NCBI RefSeq assembly: GCF_006716235.1
Contig: NZ_VFOR01000003.1
Location: forward strand, 1 to 64,000
DNA length: 64,000 nt
Reading direction: 5' to 3'
Origin: Propioniferax innocua
GTDB taxonomy: Bacteria > Actinomycetota > Actinomycetes > Propionibacteriales > Propionibacteriaceae
Part shown: positions 55,011 through 64,000 of the stretch, one piece after another
Position numbering within the stretch: position 1 is the stretch's first letter
Layout of the letters: every line of letters starts with the position of its first letter
Made by a program: the position numbers and the translations under genes
The notes under the pieces: model-generated
What the model saw: only the letters and a program-made list of their open reading frames with translations
Databases searched by the model: none
What the model was told of the DNA's origin: nothing

Positions 55011-56231
55011 ATGTCTGGTGACCGTTCCGATGACATCCGAGTCATCCGTCGTGGGGCCGGGGCGCTGCCGGTGCCAGATGTTTCTCCCGAGGATGGGCGC
55101 GGCAAACTGCCGTTGGTGTTCGAAGCGCCTCGTCGGGGCAAGCCTCCGCGGCACTGGTCGGACCTCGATCCCGATGGCCGCGTGGAGGCGATGAAAGAGA
55201 ACGGTCTTCCGTCGTTCCGCGCCAAACAGATCTCCACCCACTGGTACGAGCATCTTTCCGAGGACCCCGCAGCTTGGACAGATCTGCCCACGAACCTGCG
55301 GAACCGCGTTGCGGAAACCTTCTTCCCACAGCTCCTCGAGCCGGTCCGCGCGCTGACCTGTGACGGGGACGCCACCATCAAGGACCTGTGGCGGTTGCAC
55401 GACGGCACGCTGGTGGAGTCGGTGCTGATGCGTTACGGGCACCACAACCGGGAAGCCCGCACCCGAACGACGATCTGCATCAGCTCCCAGGCCGGTTGCG
55501 GTATGGCATGCCCGTTCTGCGCCACTGGGCAAGGAGGGCTGAACCGCAATCTTTCACAGGCGGAGATCGTGGAGCAGGTGCTCGCCGGTGCTCGCCGGAC
55601 CGCACGTGGTGACCTTCCCGGCGGGCCCGGGCGCATCTCCAATGTGGTTTTCATGGGGATGGGCGAGCCGATGGCGAACTACAAGGCGGTGCTCGGCGCG
55701 GTGCGGACGCTTCTGGCCGAGACCCCGAACGGGTACGGCATGTCTGCCCGTGGCATCACCATCTCGACCGTGGGGCTCGTGCCGCAGATCCTCCGGCTCA
55801 CCGAGGAAGAGCTACCGGTCACACTCGCGGTGAGCCTGCACGCCCCAGATGACGAGCTCCGAGACAACCTCGTGCCGATCAACCAGCGGTACAAGGTTGG
55901 AGAACTGCTGGACGCGGCGTGGGGCTATGCCCAGCGGACGAAGCGGCGTGTCTCCATCGAATACGCCCTCATCAAGGACATCAACGATCAGGCACACCGC
56001 GCCGACCTCCTCGCCGATGTGTTGACCGCACGTGGCGACTGGGGTTGGGTCCACGTGAACCTCATCCCGCTCAATCCGACCCCCGGTTCCAAATGGACCG
56101 CCTCACGGCCCGAGGACGAACGCGAATTCGTGCGGCGTCTCGAAGCCAGAGGCGTGCCGGTGACCGTCCGTGACACCCGTGGCCAGGAGATCGATGGTGC
56201 ATGCGGTCAGCTGGCCGCTTCGGAGAGCTGA
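55011..56231 (+). CDS. rlmN: Dual-specificity 23S rRNA/tRNA adenine-C2 methyltransferase
   Basis: Radical-SAM enzyme methylating A2503 of 23S rRNA and A37 of some tRNAs. The 406-residue protein has the cluster motif [14 protein letters not shown] near residue 163, [14 protein letters not shown] near residue 210 and the C-terminal cysteine in [15 protein letters not shown] that takes part in methyl transfer. A roughly 30-residue N-terminal extension is longer than in E. coli. GGGAGG precedes the ATG at 55011, two bases after cdsA. Confidence 0.95.
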   Translation: MSGDRSDDIRVIRRGAGALPVPDVSPEDGRGKLPLVFEAPRRGKPPRHWSDLDPDGRVEAMKENGLPSFRAKQISTHWYEHLSEDPAAWTDLPTNLRNRVAETFFPQLLEPVRALTCDGDATIKDLWRLHDGTLVESVLMRYGHHNREARTRTTICISSQAGCGMACPFCATGQGGLNRNLSQAEIVEQVLAGARRTARGDLPGGPGRISNVVFMGMGEPMANYKAVLGAVRTLLAETPNGYGMSARGITISTVGLVPQILRLTEEELPVTLAVSLHAPDDELRDNLVPINQRYKVGELLDAAWGYAQRTKRRVSIEYALIKDINDQAHRADLLADVLTARGDWGWVHVNLIPLNPTPGSKWTASRPEDEREFVRRLEARGVPVTVRDTRGQEIDGACGQLAASES

Positions 56232-56276
56232 CTCGACACCGCAAGCACAAGAGGTGAAGACGCCAGGAAGGCCGCC

Positions 56277-56315
56277 TCGGGGATCTGCTCCCCGAGGCGG
56301 CCTTCTTCATGCGTG
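56277..56315. terminator. Bidirectional terminator between rlmN and the nuclease gene
   Basis: A perfect 17-bp stem (56277-56293 with 56299-56315, GAAGGCCGCC... paired with ...GGCGGCCTTC) and a 5-base loop lie between converging genes. TTC follows on the plus strand. Confidence 0.88.
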
Positions 56316-56325
56316 AACATGCACG

Positions 56326-59157
56326 TCAGTCACGGCGACGCAGCAACATCGTTCCTGCTGCCAGGGCCGTGATGCTGAGCACAGCCAGACCCATCACGTC
56401 GGCTGCACCGGTGCTCGGCAGCTTGCCGCCGGAAGGCGGATCGGCCTGCACCGGCCCAGTCGATGGGGTGGGGTCCTGCGCCGGAGCACTGGGGTCCTCC
56501 GGTGCCGGGTCGCTGGGGTCCTGCGCTGGAGCGCTGGGATCTTCCGGTGCCGGGTCGCTGGGCTTCACCGTCGGGTCAGCACTTGGCGTGGGTTCCGGTG
56601 TCGGTTCCGGGGTGGGCTCGGGCGTCGGTTCCGGGGTTGGCTCGGGCGTGGGTTCCGGGGTTGGCTCCGGGGTGGGCTCGGGCGTGGGCTCCGGGGTCGG
56701 AGTTGGCGTCGGCTTGGGGAACGTCAGACCCACGACGACGGGGTCGTGGTCCGAGGAGGCGAAGGCGTTGTCCTCGTGGAAGTCGGTGACGTTGTAGTTG
56801 CGACGCGAGTACTGGTGGGCGATCGACTCGTCACCGTTGATGTTCCAGACGGCGGCCTGCGTGCCCTCGGTGGCGTTGATCAGATCCATCGCGCTGCCAT
56901 TGCCGAAGATGTGGTCCAGCGAGCCGAGGCGGCCGCTGAACTGGTACGACGCGTCGTCGGCACCGACGGACTTGGGCGCGTTGACCCAACCGGCGTCCTC
57001 CAGCGTCTTCAGCGGGTCCTCCATGGTGTAGGCGTTGAAGTCACCGAGAAGCAGCTGCGGCTTGTCGGTGAACTCATCCATTTCATCCATCCAGGCGGCG
57101 AGCGCCTCGGCCTGCGCGATGCGATCGGGGTTCGCATTGCCCTGCCCCGTTCCATCGTCCTCACCGGAACCCTTCGACTTGAAGTGATTCACCACGGCGA
57201 CGAATTCGTGTTCGGGATCGTCCACGCGTGCGAAGGTCTGAGCCAGCGGATGACGAGCGTTCGAGAACGCGGGGTCCGCGAGCATCAGGGCAGGACCGGT
57301 CGGCTCGACGACGTCCTTTTTGTAGATGAAGGCCGTGCGGATCACATCGGTATTGGTCCAGACATCGGGTGAGGGCGAATACGCCCACACCTCGGAACCG
57401 GCAGCGGCGTTGAGGGCGTCGACCAGTGCGGCCAACGCCAGATCGGGATTCTTCTTGTGCCCCTGCGACTGCGGCACGTTGAAGGTGTCCTCGATCTCCA
57501 TCAGACCGACGACGTCGGCGTCGAGCTCGTTGATCGCCTTGACGATCTTGGACTCCTGATCGGCGAAGGCCTCCGGCGTGTACGCGCCGCGCACGGCGCA
57601 GTAGTCCGACGCCACCGGAGTGCCATTGCGGTCGGTGTACGCCTCACACCCCTCCTCGTCCTGGCCGAGGTCGGTGAAGTAGTTGAGTACGTTGAACGAC
57701 GCGACCTTCACGTCGCCGCCCACTTCAGGGGCGGGCACACGGGTGTCCTCGATGTCCACGAAGGTGGGCTCGTCACCGCCCAGGGGCGTGGTCGGCTGGA
57801 AATTCCACGAGTCGTAGCGGTAGTCCAGGATCACCGGCTCGGTGAAGGTCGCGTGAGCACCGGTGCGCATCGTGGAGTGAGCCAGATACGGGAGCGGCTC
57901 GTCCATGCCGGCGTCACGCATGTAGTTGATGCTGGCACCGTCGTCGAGCGTCACGGCCTTCTTCTGGTTCTCGGCCTCATAGGCCTCGGCCTCGGTGCCC
58001 GGGCGCACCTTGTCGGTGGCTTGGTACAGCGGCTCGTCCCCGAAAGCGAGACCCACCGAACCGTACTGGTTGAGCGTGTAATTGTTGGTGATGGTGTACG
58101 TGCCCGTCGGCTGGACGGACATGCCCTCGTAACGCTCACGCTCGGCGTCGGTGGTGGGCCACTCGGCGAGTTCGGTCGGGGCGACCGGGTCGCAGCCCTC
58201 CACGGTCTCGGCGGAGGTGACGTTGCTGATCTGGGTCATCGAGTAATGCTCACCAGCGGTTCCGGTGATCTCCAGGCACTGACCGATCTCAAGGGTGTCC
58301 AGCCCGGTGGGTTGATACACGAAGATGCCATCGGACGCGGCCTGGTCATCCTTGGCGGTGCCGCCGGTGCCAGGCGTCTGGATGTAGATGCCATCGAAAC
58401 CACCGGCGGAGTACACCGCGGTGATCACGCCGCGTGTGGTCACCGTCTGGCCGTCCAGCAAGGTGACGTCTCCGGGGCCCTGGATCTCTGAGATGGGAGT
58501 CAGCTCCGGTTCTGGTTCCACGGTGGGCTCAGGAGCCGGTGTGGTGTTTGCGCCCGGGTTGGCGGCACCGGGGGACACCTCATCGAAGAAGGTGAAGTCG
58601 GTGGTGTTGTCATCGCTGTCAGCGCCGTCGGTGCGGCCGATCGAGCCCGGGGTCTGGTTGGTCCCGTCGTAGGTGGCGGCGTTTCCCTCGGCGACCTGAG
58701 CGGTTCCGTAGCCGACGATGTCGAGGGCGGTGCCGGCTTCGAGCAGCCCCAGCGATCCATTGGTGCCGGAGGGAGAGAGATTGCTGCACTCCTGATTCGA
58801 TGTGACGGCTTCACCGACCTCGCCGTTGCCGGGCATCGTGACGACGAAGTAGCCGCCGGGAGCAACCTCTCCGGTCAGGGCACAGGTGCCGACCGGGTCG
58901 TCCTGCGTGCGACTGCTCGACCAGTACGCAGCTTCGACGCCGTCGAGGCTGAGCGCAGTGTCAGTCGGGTTGTGGATTTCGATGAATTTGTCGGTGTAGG
59001 GCTGATTCGCCGAGCCTCCTCGGGCGTACACCTCATTTATCACAAGATCGGCGGTGGCGGCATCGGCTGGAACAGCTGGGAGCAGGGTGCCCGCCAGTGC
59101 CAGCGTGCCCATCGCGGCCAGTACACGTGCGGGCCGGCGCGTGAACGGAGACGACAT
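56326..59157 (-). CDS. Sortase-anchored ExeM/NucH-type extracellular nuclease
   Basis: The 943-residue protein has a signal peptide (cleavage near ADAATA), a lamin-tail domain at about 35-160 (DLVINEVYARGG), an OB-fold region at about 225-330, and an endonuclease/exonuclease/phosphatase domain at about 490-810 (VASFNVLNYFT, GLMEIED, NHFKSKGSG, LLLGDFNAY, SLDHIF, SSDHDPVVVGL) with the metal and catalytic Asn, Glu, Asp and His residues present. PT/PE repeats and DPAPEDPSAPAQ repeats then lead to LPSTG, a hydrophobic helix and RRRD. It should degrade extracellular DNA at the cell surface. AAGGA precedes the ATG. Confidence 0.9.
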   Translation of the reverse strand: MSSPFTRRPARVLAAMGTLALAGTLLPAVPADAATADLVINEVYARGGSANQPYTDKFIEIHNPTDTALSLDGVEAAYWSSSRTQDDPVGTCALTGEVAPGGYFVVTMPGNGEVGEAVTSNQECSNLSPSGTNGSLGLLEAGTALDIVGYGTAQVAEGNAATYDGTNQTPGSIGRTDGADSDDNTTDFTFFDEVSPGAANPGANTTPAPEPTVEPEPELTPISEIQGPGDVTLLDGQTVTTRGVITAVYSAGGFDGIYIQTPGTGGTAKDDQAASDGIFVYQPTGLDTLEIGQCLEITGTAGEHYSMTQISNVTSAETVEGCDPVAPTELAEWPTTDAERERYEGMSVQPTGTYTITNNYTLNQYGSVGLAFGDEPLYQATDKVRPGTEAEAYEAENQKKAVTLDDGASINYMRDAGMDEPLPYLAHSTMRTGAHATFTEPVILDYRYDSWNFQPTTPLGGDEPTFVDIEDTRVPAPEVGGDVKVASFNVLNYFTDLGQDEEGCEAYTDRNGTPVASDYCAVRGAYTPEAFADQESKIVKAINELDADVVGLMEIEDTFNVPQSQGHKKNPDLALAALVDALNAAAGSEVWAYSPSPDVWTNTDVIRTAFIYKKDVVEPTGPALMLADPAFSNARHPLAQTFARVDDPEHEFVAVVNHFKSKGSGEDDGTGQGNANPDRIAQAEALAAWMDEMDEFTDKPQLLLGDFNAYTMEDPLKTLEDAGWVNAPKSVGADDASYQFSGRLGSLDHIFGNGSAMDLINATEGTQAAVWNINGDESIAHQYSRRNYNVTDFHEDNAFASSDHDPVVVGLTFPKPTPTPTPEPTPEPTPEPTPEPTPEPTPEPTPEPTPEPTPEPTPSADPTVKPSDPAPEDPSAPAQDPSDPAPEDPSAPAQDPTPSTGPVQADPPSGGKLPSTGAADVMGLAVLSITALAAGTMLLRRRD
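56471..56560 (-). repeat. Two tandem 45-bp coding repeats
   Basis: Two copies encode DPAPEDPSAPAQDPS in the wall spacer next to the LPSTG anchor of the nuclease. Confidence 0.85.
56586..56712 (-). repeat. PT/PE coding repeat array
   Basis: A run of about ten 12-bp units encodes (EPTP)n in the nuclease wall spacer. Confidence 0.88.
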
Positions 59158-59277
59158 GACAATCCTTGTTTTGGGGATAGGACGCCAAGCAACCTAGGAA
59201 ACAAGAAGGTGGGAAGTCATCCCGATTCCAGCCTTGATGCAATGCCCTGTGGATTGTTCGTCTGGGCCTTGAATGTC

Positions 59278-59310
59278 GTTAACCAACTGGTCAACTGAAG
59301 GTCACTTCTG
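59278..59310 (+). promoter_or_regulatory. Three 11-bp repeats resembling a Pho box
   Basis: GTTAACCAACT, GGTCAACTGAA and GGTCACTTCTG follow one another with exact 11-bp period. Units 2 and 3 begin with the GGTCA of the Streptomyces Pho-box unit and unit 1 has one change in GTTCACC. The array lies 121-153 bp upstream of the nuclease start, in the opposite orientation, and overlaps the stop of the LOG gene. Confidence 0.38.
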
Positions 59311-60441
59311 GAGAATCGCGAGTGCCTCATCAACCTGGTCGACGAGATGGATGTGTCGGCCCATCATCCGGTCCCGGCTCAATGCCTGCAGCAGCGGCCA
59401 CACCGGCAGACGCCGTTGCCAGTGGTCGCTGTTCACAAGTACGAGGGGCATGATGTCCGCCTCATCGGAGGCGTAGTAGTTCCATGTCGTGGCCTGGAAC
59501 ACTTCCTGGGTGGTTCCGGCAGCGCCGGGAAGCACGACGATACCGCCACGGCAGCGATGCAACAGTGTGTCCTCACGCAGGGCATTGTTGAAGAACTTCG
59601 CGATATCGGTGGCGAACACGTTCGGTGGCTCGTGCCCGTAGAACCATGTCGGAATACCGATCGATCGGCCCCGTTCACCGGCCGGCCAACGTTCGGCGAC
59701 GCCGAAGGCCGCGCGGGCCCATGCATCGATGCTGGGGCGGAAGTCAGGAACCTGCGCAAGTTCGGTCAGGGCCTCCTCCAGTGCGGATTCGGGGTGTGCA
59801 GCGAGGCTTGCGCCAAGATTCGCCGCTTCCATAGCACCCGGTCCGCCACCGGTCACGATCACGTGGCCACCTTGAGCCAGTCGCCTGGCGAGGTCGGCGG
59901 CCGCTGCGTACTCCGCCGTTCCCCGGCGCACCGCGTGTCCACCCATGATCCCGACGAATTCCTCGTGCTCATGGGGAAGTTCGGCGAGGGCGTCACCGAT
60001 GGCGTGATCGTGCAGGGTCATGGCGAGTTCGGCGGCGATGTCGGGATGGGGGCCGAGGTCGTTGTACCAGCCGTAGACGATGCCGTCATAGGTCGCTTCG
60101 TAGGCCGGTGTGGTGGCTGCTGTGGACAGACTCGGCTGGGTGCCCGGAGGGGAGAACAGCTCCTTGGCGTTGTAGAGCGATGAGCGGTAGGCGTCGAAGG
60201 GCAGGCCCGGCAGCGCCGGGAAGACGAGAGCGCCCCGGCTGGTCAGGGAAACCAACGCACCGTCGGCGAAGGTGCAGCCCAGGAACACCGCATTGCGCAC
60301 ATCGAGGTTCTCCAGCAGAGCCGTGACGCCGGACAGGTCGACGGACTGGATGAACCACCCACGCAATGACGAGACATGCTGGGCCTGCTCGATGAAGGCG
60401 TCGAGGTCATGGATCTCGGTCGGGCTTGAAGTGGTGCGCAC
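59302..60441 (-). CDS. LOG-family nucleotide nucleosidase-like protein
   Basis: The 379-residue protein has the Lonely-Guy Rossmann fold: GIMGGHAVRRG near residue 167, VTGGGPGAMEAANLG near residue 195 and LPGAAGTTQEVFQ near residue 310, matching the PGGxGTxxE motif with Ala for Gly at one position. An N-terminal extension of about 150 residues places it with PpnN-like large LOG proteins, which cleave nucleoside monophosphates to base and ribose phosphate. GTG at 60441 lies seven bases after TAGGTT, and the frame is open further upstream. It is divergent from dxr. Confidence 0.82.
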   Translation of the reverse strand: MRTTSSPTEIHDLDAFIEQAQHVSSLRGWFIQSVDLSGVTALLENLDVRNAVFLGCTFADGALVSLTSRGALVFPALPGLPFDAYRSSLYNAKELFSPPGTQPSLSTAATTPAYEATYDGIVYGWYNDLGPHPDIAAELAMTLHDHAIGDALAELPHEHEEFVGIMGGHAVRRGTAEYAAAADLARRLAQGGHVIVTGGGPGAMEAANLGASLAAHPESALEEALTELAQVPDFRPSIDAWARAAFGVAERWPAGERGRSIGIPTWFYGHEPPNVFATDIAKFFNNALREDTLLHRCRGGIVVLPGAAGTTQEVFQATTWNYYASDEADIMPLVLVNSDHWQRRLPVWPLLQALSRDRMMGRHIHLVDQVDEALAILQK

Positions 60442-60448
60442 GCGCTCC

Positions 60449-60454
60449 AACCTA
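60449..60454 (-). promoter_or_regulatory. -10 box of the LOG gene, probable leaderless
   Basis: On the minus strand TAGGTT is followed after seven bases (GGAGCGC) by GTG 60441. The GGAG in between could alternatively act as a close ribosome-binding site. Confidence 0.42.
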
Positions 60455-60497
60455 GACGGTCCCTTCCCGTATCCGCCTGTCATCTGTATTTGTCTGC

Positions 60498-60503
60498 CAC
60501 ACT
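60498..60503 (+). promoter_or_regulatory. -10-like box before dxr
   Basis: CACACT lies six bases before GTG 60510. It resembles the moaA element TACACTGGCG but lacks the leading T, so the assignment is weak. Confidence 0.3.
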
Positions 60504-60509
60504 GGCGGA

Positions 60510-61790
60510 GTGCGTGAAGTGGTGATTCTCGGCAGCACCGGTTCGATCGGAACCCAGGCCCTCGAAGTTGTGGGGGAGCGGCGCGACGATTTTCGTGTGA
60601 CCGCCCTCGCCGCGGGGGGATCTGACACCGATCTGCTCGCCCGCCAGATCTTGGACCACGCCCCGGACGTGGTCGCGGTGGCCCGGCCCACGGTGGTTCA
60701 GGATCTTCAACTCGCTTTGTACGCCCAAGCGCAGCAGCGCGGTTGGAACCGCGGTGATGTGCGGTTGCCACGGATCACCGCCGGCCCCGACGCAGCCGGT
60801 GAGGTGGCCGCATTGCCGTGTGACGTGGTGCTGAACGGCATCACCGGGGCCGCAGGCCTCGACGCCACCTTGGCGACACTCGCTGCCGGAACCACATTGG
60901 CCCTGGCCAACAAGGAATCCCTCGTGATCGGTGGGAGCCTCGTCACCGATGCCGCCGCCCCCGGCCAGTTGGTGCCCGTGGACTCGGAGCACTCCGCCAT
61001 CGCGCAGTGTCTGCGCGCCGGGCGTCGCGACGAGGTCAGCCGCATCATCCTCACCGCATCCGGCGGGCCATTCCGTGGCCGATCCCGGGATGAACTGGTA
61101 TCGGTGACCCCCGAACAGGCCATGCAACATCCGACGTGGTCGATGGGGCGGGTGGTCACGATCAACTCGGCGACGTTGATGAACAAGGGCCTCGAGCTCC
61201 TCGAGGCGGGTCTTTTGTTCAACATGCCGCTCGATGACGTGCACGTCACCGTGCACCCCCAATCGATCGTGCATTCCATGGTCGAATTCATCGACGGATC
61301 CACGATCGTCCAAGCTTCGCCGCCATCGATGAAGATCCCGATCGCCCTGGGGCTGTCCTGGCCCGGCCGCGTCACCGCCGCCGACGTCCCGTGCGACTGG
61401 ACGACTGCTGCGGCATGGACCTTCGAACCGCTCGACGATGAGGCGTTCCCTGCGGTGCGGCTCGCACGTCGCGTCGGGAAGGCCGCCGGAACCGCACCCG
61501 CTGTGTACAACGGCGCGAATGAGGTCCTGGTGGATGCCTTCTGTGGCGGACGGATCGGATTCTGTGACATCGTCGACACGGTCTCGCGCATCGTTGACGA
61601 GCATCTCGGGGACGCGCCCGAACACACGACCGCGCCCGGACCCACACCCGACCTACACTTGCCCGGTGCTCGGCACACCGAGGAACACACCCGCGACGAC
61701 GTTCTCGCTGCAGACGCCTGGGCCCGGCATCGCGCCGGGGAACTCACCGGGACTGCGCAGGGCGCCGCAGGAGAGAACACCAGGAAGTAG
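60510..61790 (+). CDS. dxr: 1-deoxy-D-xylulose 5-phosphate reductoisomerase
   Basis: Converts DXP to MEP in isoprenoid synthesis. The 426-residue protein has ILGSTGSIGTQALEV at the start, LALANKESLVIGG near residue 130, PVDSEHSAIAQCL near residue 155 and ASGGPFRG near residue 190, plus VHPQSIVHSMVEF. A C-terminal extension of about 40 polar residues is extra. GTG at 60510 gives the normal N-terminus with no ribosome-binding site. Confidence 0.95.
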   Translation: MREVVILGSTGSIGTQALEVVGERRDDFRVTALAAGGSDTDLLARQILDHAPDVVAVARPTVVQDLQLALYAQAQQRGWNRGDVRLPRITAGPDAAGEVAALPCDVVLNGITGAAGLDATLATLAAGTTLALANKESLVIGGSLVTDAAAPGQLVPVDSEHSAIAQCLRAGRRDEVSRIILTASGGPFRGRSRDELVSVTPEQAMQHPTWSMGRVVTINSATLMNKGLELLEAGLLFNMPLDDVHVTVHPQSIVHSMVEFIDGSTIVQASPPSMKIPIALGLSWPGRVTAADVPCDWTTAAAWTFEPLDDEAFPAVRLARRVGKAAGTAPAVYNGANEVLVDAFCGGRIGFCDIVDTVSRIVDEHLGDAPEHTTAPGPTPDLHLPGARHTEEHTRDDVLAADAWARHRAGELTGTAQGAAGENTRK

Positions 61791-61795
61791 GTCCA

Positions 61796-63097
61796 GTGGA
61801 CACGTTGGTCTATGGCGGCGGAGCCGTACTGTTCTTCGCGCTCATCATGCTCTCGATCGCCCTGCACGAGATCGGACACATGGTGCCGGCCAAGTTGTTC
61901 GGTGTGAAGGTCACCGAGTACTTCGTGGGATTCGGCCGCACTCTGAAGTCGTGGCGTCGCGGGGAGACCGAGTACGGATTCAAACTGCTGCCCCTGGGCG
62001 GCTACGTACGGCTGGTGGGGATGTATCCACCGGCCAAGGACACCGGCAAGGTACGGGCCGGGTCGAGCAACCCTGTCGCCGGATTGATCGATGCCTCCCG
62101 TGACGCGGAGTGGTCCGAGATCCAACCCGAGGACGACGGGCGCTTGTTCTTCCAGAAGAAGACCTGGCAGAAACTCATCATCATGGCCTCGGGCCCGCTG
62201 ATGAACATCGTGCTGGCGTTCTTCATCCTGTGGGGTGTCATGGGCACCTACGGCGTCTACCAGTCACAGACCGTGGTGCAGACCGTCGATCAGTGCGTCG
62301 TGCCCGCGCAGGATTCGGGCCGGAAATGCGAACCCGAAGACCCGGAGACCCCCGCGTATGCCATGGGGCTGCGACCCGGCGACCGGATCGTGGAGTTCAA
62401 TGGAACGGCGATCCACGATTGGGAACAGATGCGCGTCCTGATCCGCGAGAATCTGGACCGGCCCGCGACGATCACCGTCGAACGTTCTGGTGATCGCGTC
62501 GTGCTGCCCACCACGGACACGATGATCACCGGGGTGCCGGATCTGGACAATCCGTCCAAGATCGTGGAGGCCGGGTTCCTCGGCGTCGCTCCCACCGTGG
62601 AACGCGTCACCGGTGGGCCGGGAATGGTCGTGGAACAGATGAGCGACATGACCGTCCAGACCTTCCGCGCGCTCCTGCGCTTCCCCGTGCTCGTGTACCA
62701 GACCGCAGCTGATCTGGTCACCGGTCAGGAACGCGATCCTTACGGGCCCATGAGCATCGTCGGTGCCTCCCGCGCGGCGGGGGAGATCTCATCGACCGAT
62801 CAGATCTCGGCAGCTGACAAAGTCGCCTCGTTCGTGAGCCTGATCGGTTCGGTGAACCTGTTCGTCGGTCTGTTCAATTTCGTGCCGCTGTTGCCGCTCG
62901 ACGGCGGTCATATCCTGGGCGCGATCATCGAGTGGATCCGGCGCCAAGGGGCCCGCGTCTTCGGACGAAACGACCCCGGGTACCTGGACACTGCGAAGTT
63001 TCTCCCGGTGGCGTACGTTGTGTTCGTGTTCATCGCGGTATCGGGCGTGATCCTCATCGCGGCCGATGTCGTGAGTCCGATACGTCTGTTCGGCTGA
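61796..63097 (+). CDS. rseP: RseP-type intramembrane site-2 metalloprotease
   Basis: The 433-residue membrane protease has the zinc motif HEIGH near residue 24, a PDZ domain near residues 185-235 ([17 protein letters not shown]), and the third zinc ligand in LPLDGGHI near residue 367. It cuts anti-sigma factors or other membrane proteins; Rip1 (Rv2869c) holds this place in M. tuberculosis. GTG at 61796 follows an AGGAAG that overlaps the dxr stop. Confidence 0.93.
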   Translation: MDTLVYGGGAVLFFALIMLSIALHEIGHMVPAKLFGVKVTEYFVGFGRTLKSWRRGETEYGFKLLPLGGYVRLVGMYPPAKDTGKVRAGSSNPVAGLIDASRDAEWSEIQPEDDGRLFFQKKTWQKLIIMASGPLMNIVLAFFILWGVMGTYGVYQSQTVVQTVDQCVVPAQDSGRKCEPEDPETPAYAMGLRPGDRIVEFNGTAIHDWEQMRVLIRENLDRPATITVERSGDRVVLPTTDTMITGVPDLDNPSKIVEAGFLGVAPTVERVTGGPGMVVEQMSDMTVQTFRALLRFPVLVYQTAADLVTGQERDPYGPMSIVGASRAAGEISSTDQISAADKVASFVSLIGSVNLFVGLFNFVPLLPLDGGHILGAIIEWIRRQGARVFGRNDPGYLDTAKFLPVAYVVFVFIAVSGVILIAADVVSPIRLFG

Positions 63098-63119
63098 CGC
63101 CGCTGCGAGGAGATGCGAG

Positions 63120-64000
63120 ATGACGACCGATCTGCCCATGCCCGAAGGACCTGCTCCGGTACTTGCACCTCGACGCAGGACGCGCCGCATCAAGGTGGGG
63201 TCGGTGGATGTCGGCGGCGACGCACCGATCTCGGTGCAGTCGATGACCACGACGGCCACCACCGATGTGAATTCGACGCTGCAACAGATCGCTGAGCTGA
63301 CCGCATCGGGCTGTGACATCGTGCGGGTGGCCTGCCCGAGCCAGGACGATGCCGAGGCGCTGCCCGAGATCGCCCGGCACTCGCAGATCCCGGTGATCGC
63401 CGACATCCACTTCCAGCCCAAGTACGTGTTCGCCGCCATCGAAGCGGGCTGTGCGGCTGTGCGTGTCAACCCCGGCAACATCCGCAAGTTCGATGATCAG
63501 GTCAAGCAGATCGCACAGGCGGCCAAGGACCACGGGGTGTCGCTGCGTATTGGCGTGAACGCTGGTTCGCTCGACAAGCGCCTGCTCGAGAAGTACGGGA
63601 GCGCCACACCCGAGGCCCTCGTGGAATCCGCGGTCTGGGAGGCCTCACTGTTCGAGGAACACGACTTCCACGACTTCAAGATCTCGGTCAAGCACCACGA
63701 CCCGGTGGTGATGGTGCAGGCCTACCGGCAGCTGGCCGCCGCCGGTGACTGGCCCCTGCATCTCGGCGTCACCGAGGCCGGTCCCGCGTTCCAGGGCACG
63801 ATCAAGTCGGCGACGGCTTTCGGCGCGCTCCTCAGCGAGGGGATCGGTGACACGATTCGAGTCTCGCTCTCCGCCGACCCCGTGGAGGAGGTGAAGGTCG
63901 GGACGAAGATCCTCGAGTCGCTGAACCTGCGCCCACGCAAGCTCGAGATCGTGTCCTGCCCTTCGTGTGGCCGTGCCCAGGTGGACGTCTACACACTCGC
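63120..64000 (+). CDS. ispG: 4-hydroxy-3-methylbut-2-enyl diphosphate synthase, partial
   Basis: The first 293 residues of the penultimate MEP-pathway enzyme, cut by the window end. Visible motifs are [15 protein letters not shown] near residue 37, [32 protein letters not shown] and, at the edge, [10 protein letters not shown] with the first cysteines of the 4Fe-4S site. GAGGAGA precedes the ATG at 63120. dxr-rseP-ispG is the mycobacterial order. Confidence 0.95.
   Translation, partial: MTTDLPMPEGPAPVLAPRRRTRRIKVGSVDVGGDAPISVQSMTTTATTDVNSTLQQIAELTASGCDIVRVACPSQDDAEALPEIARHSQIPVIADIHFQPKYVFAAIEAGCAAVRVNPGNIRKFDDQVKQIAQAAKDHGVSLRIGVNAGSLDKRLLEKYGSATPEALVESAVWEASLFEEHDFHDFKISVKHHDPVVMVQAYRQLAAAGDWPLHLGVTEAGPAFQGTIKSATAFGALLSEGIGDTIRVSLSADPVEEVKVGTKILESLNLRPRKLEIVSCPSCGRAQVDVYTL

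Noticed and set aside
56326-56797. Plus-strand GVGSGVGSGVGS frame
   Set aside because: Antisense of the PT/PE repeats of the nuclease wall spacer.

Overview
The window is gene-dense, high-G+C DNA from the chromosome of an actinomycete. Evidence includes GTG/TTG starts, many probable leaderless genes, a sufR-led SUF operon, a fabG-fabI pair of mabA-inhA type, a Gbn-like nucleoid protein and Eis-like acetyltransferases. Gene order follows two blocks known from Mycobacterium tuberculosis. Positions 1-39351 resemble the Rv1445c-Rv1484 region (pgl-tal-tkt, ctaB, ctaA/ABC, suf, ABC-F, fabG-inhA). Positions 44874-64000 resemble Rv2894c-Rv2868c (xerC, M23 peptidase, rpsB-tsf, pyrH-frr-cdsA-rlmN, dxr-rseP-ispG). 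LPXTG surface proteins and a fructose PTS make it non-mycobacterial. Propionibacteriaceae or a relative is plausible, but I cannot fix the family from sequence alone.

Layout. 1-4690 (minus): start of an MMPL exporter, then pgl, tal and tkt of the pentose phosphate pathway. 4973-5926: ctaB (heme O synthase). 6020-11501: fructose PTS and a fatty-acid oxidation pair (thiolase, FadB-like). 11566-14623: a small HTH/TOBE protein and a large sortase-anchored phytase-like protein behind a Pho-box-like repeat. 14670-18310 (minus): an AbiEi/DUF559-type protein, ctaA and an ABC exporter. 18480-24798: sufR-sufB-sufD-sufC-sufS-sufU-sufT. 24833-33515: two Eis-like acetyltransferases around a His/Met-rich membrane protein, an ABC-F ATPase and a Tat-exported DUF4185 protein, then a Gbn-like protein and an ABC exporter. 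33520-37753: RlmA-like methyltransferase, atypical SDR, SURF1, DUF6457, moaA and DUF3099. 37836-39351: fabG-fabI. 39362-44769: ArsR-like repressor with divergent ABC system, a conserved hypothetical, another ABC ATPase, an rRNA methyltransferase and def. 44874-48777: xerC, a DUF222/HNH gene with a LexA-like box in its promoter, and a double-domain M23 protein. 49284-56231: translation and lipid core genes with a dicarboxylate symporter inserted. 56326-60441 (minus): a sortase-anchored nuclease and a LOG-family protein. 60510-64000: dxr, rseP and ispG (cut by the window end).

Themes. Cytochrome oxidase and heme assembly (ctaB, ctaA, SURF1) and Fe-S assembly are spread over the first half, with a DtxR/IdeR-like box between the ctaA operon and sufR. 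Two LPXTG proteins, a phytase-like enzyme and an ExeM/NucH nuclease, look like surface phosphate scavengers, and both have 11-bp direct repeats upstream. At least nine genes have a TANNNT -10 box six or seven bases before the start codon, implying leaderless mRNAs. No tRNA, rRNA, CRISPR array, insertion sequence or prophage was seen.
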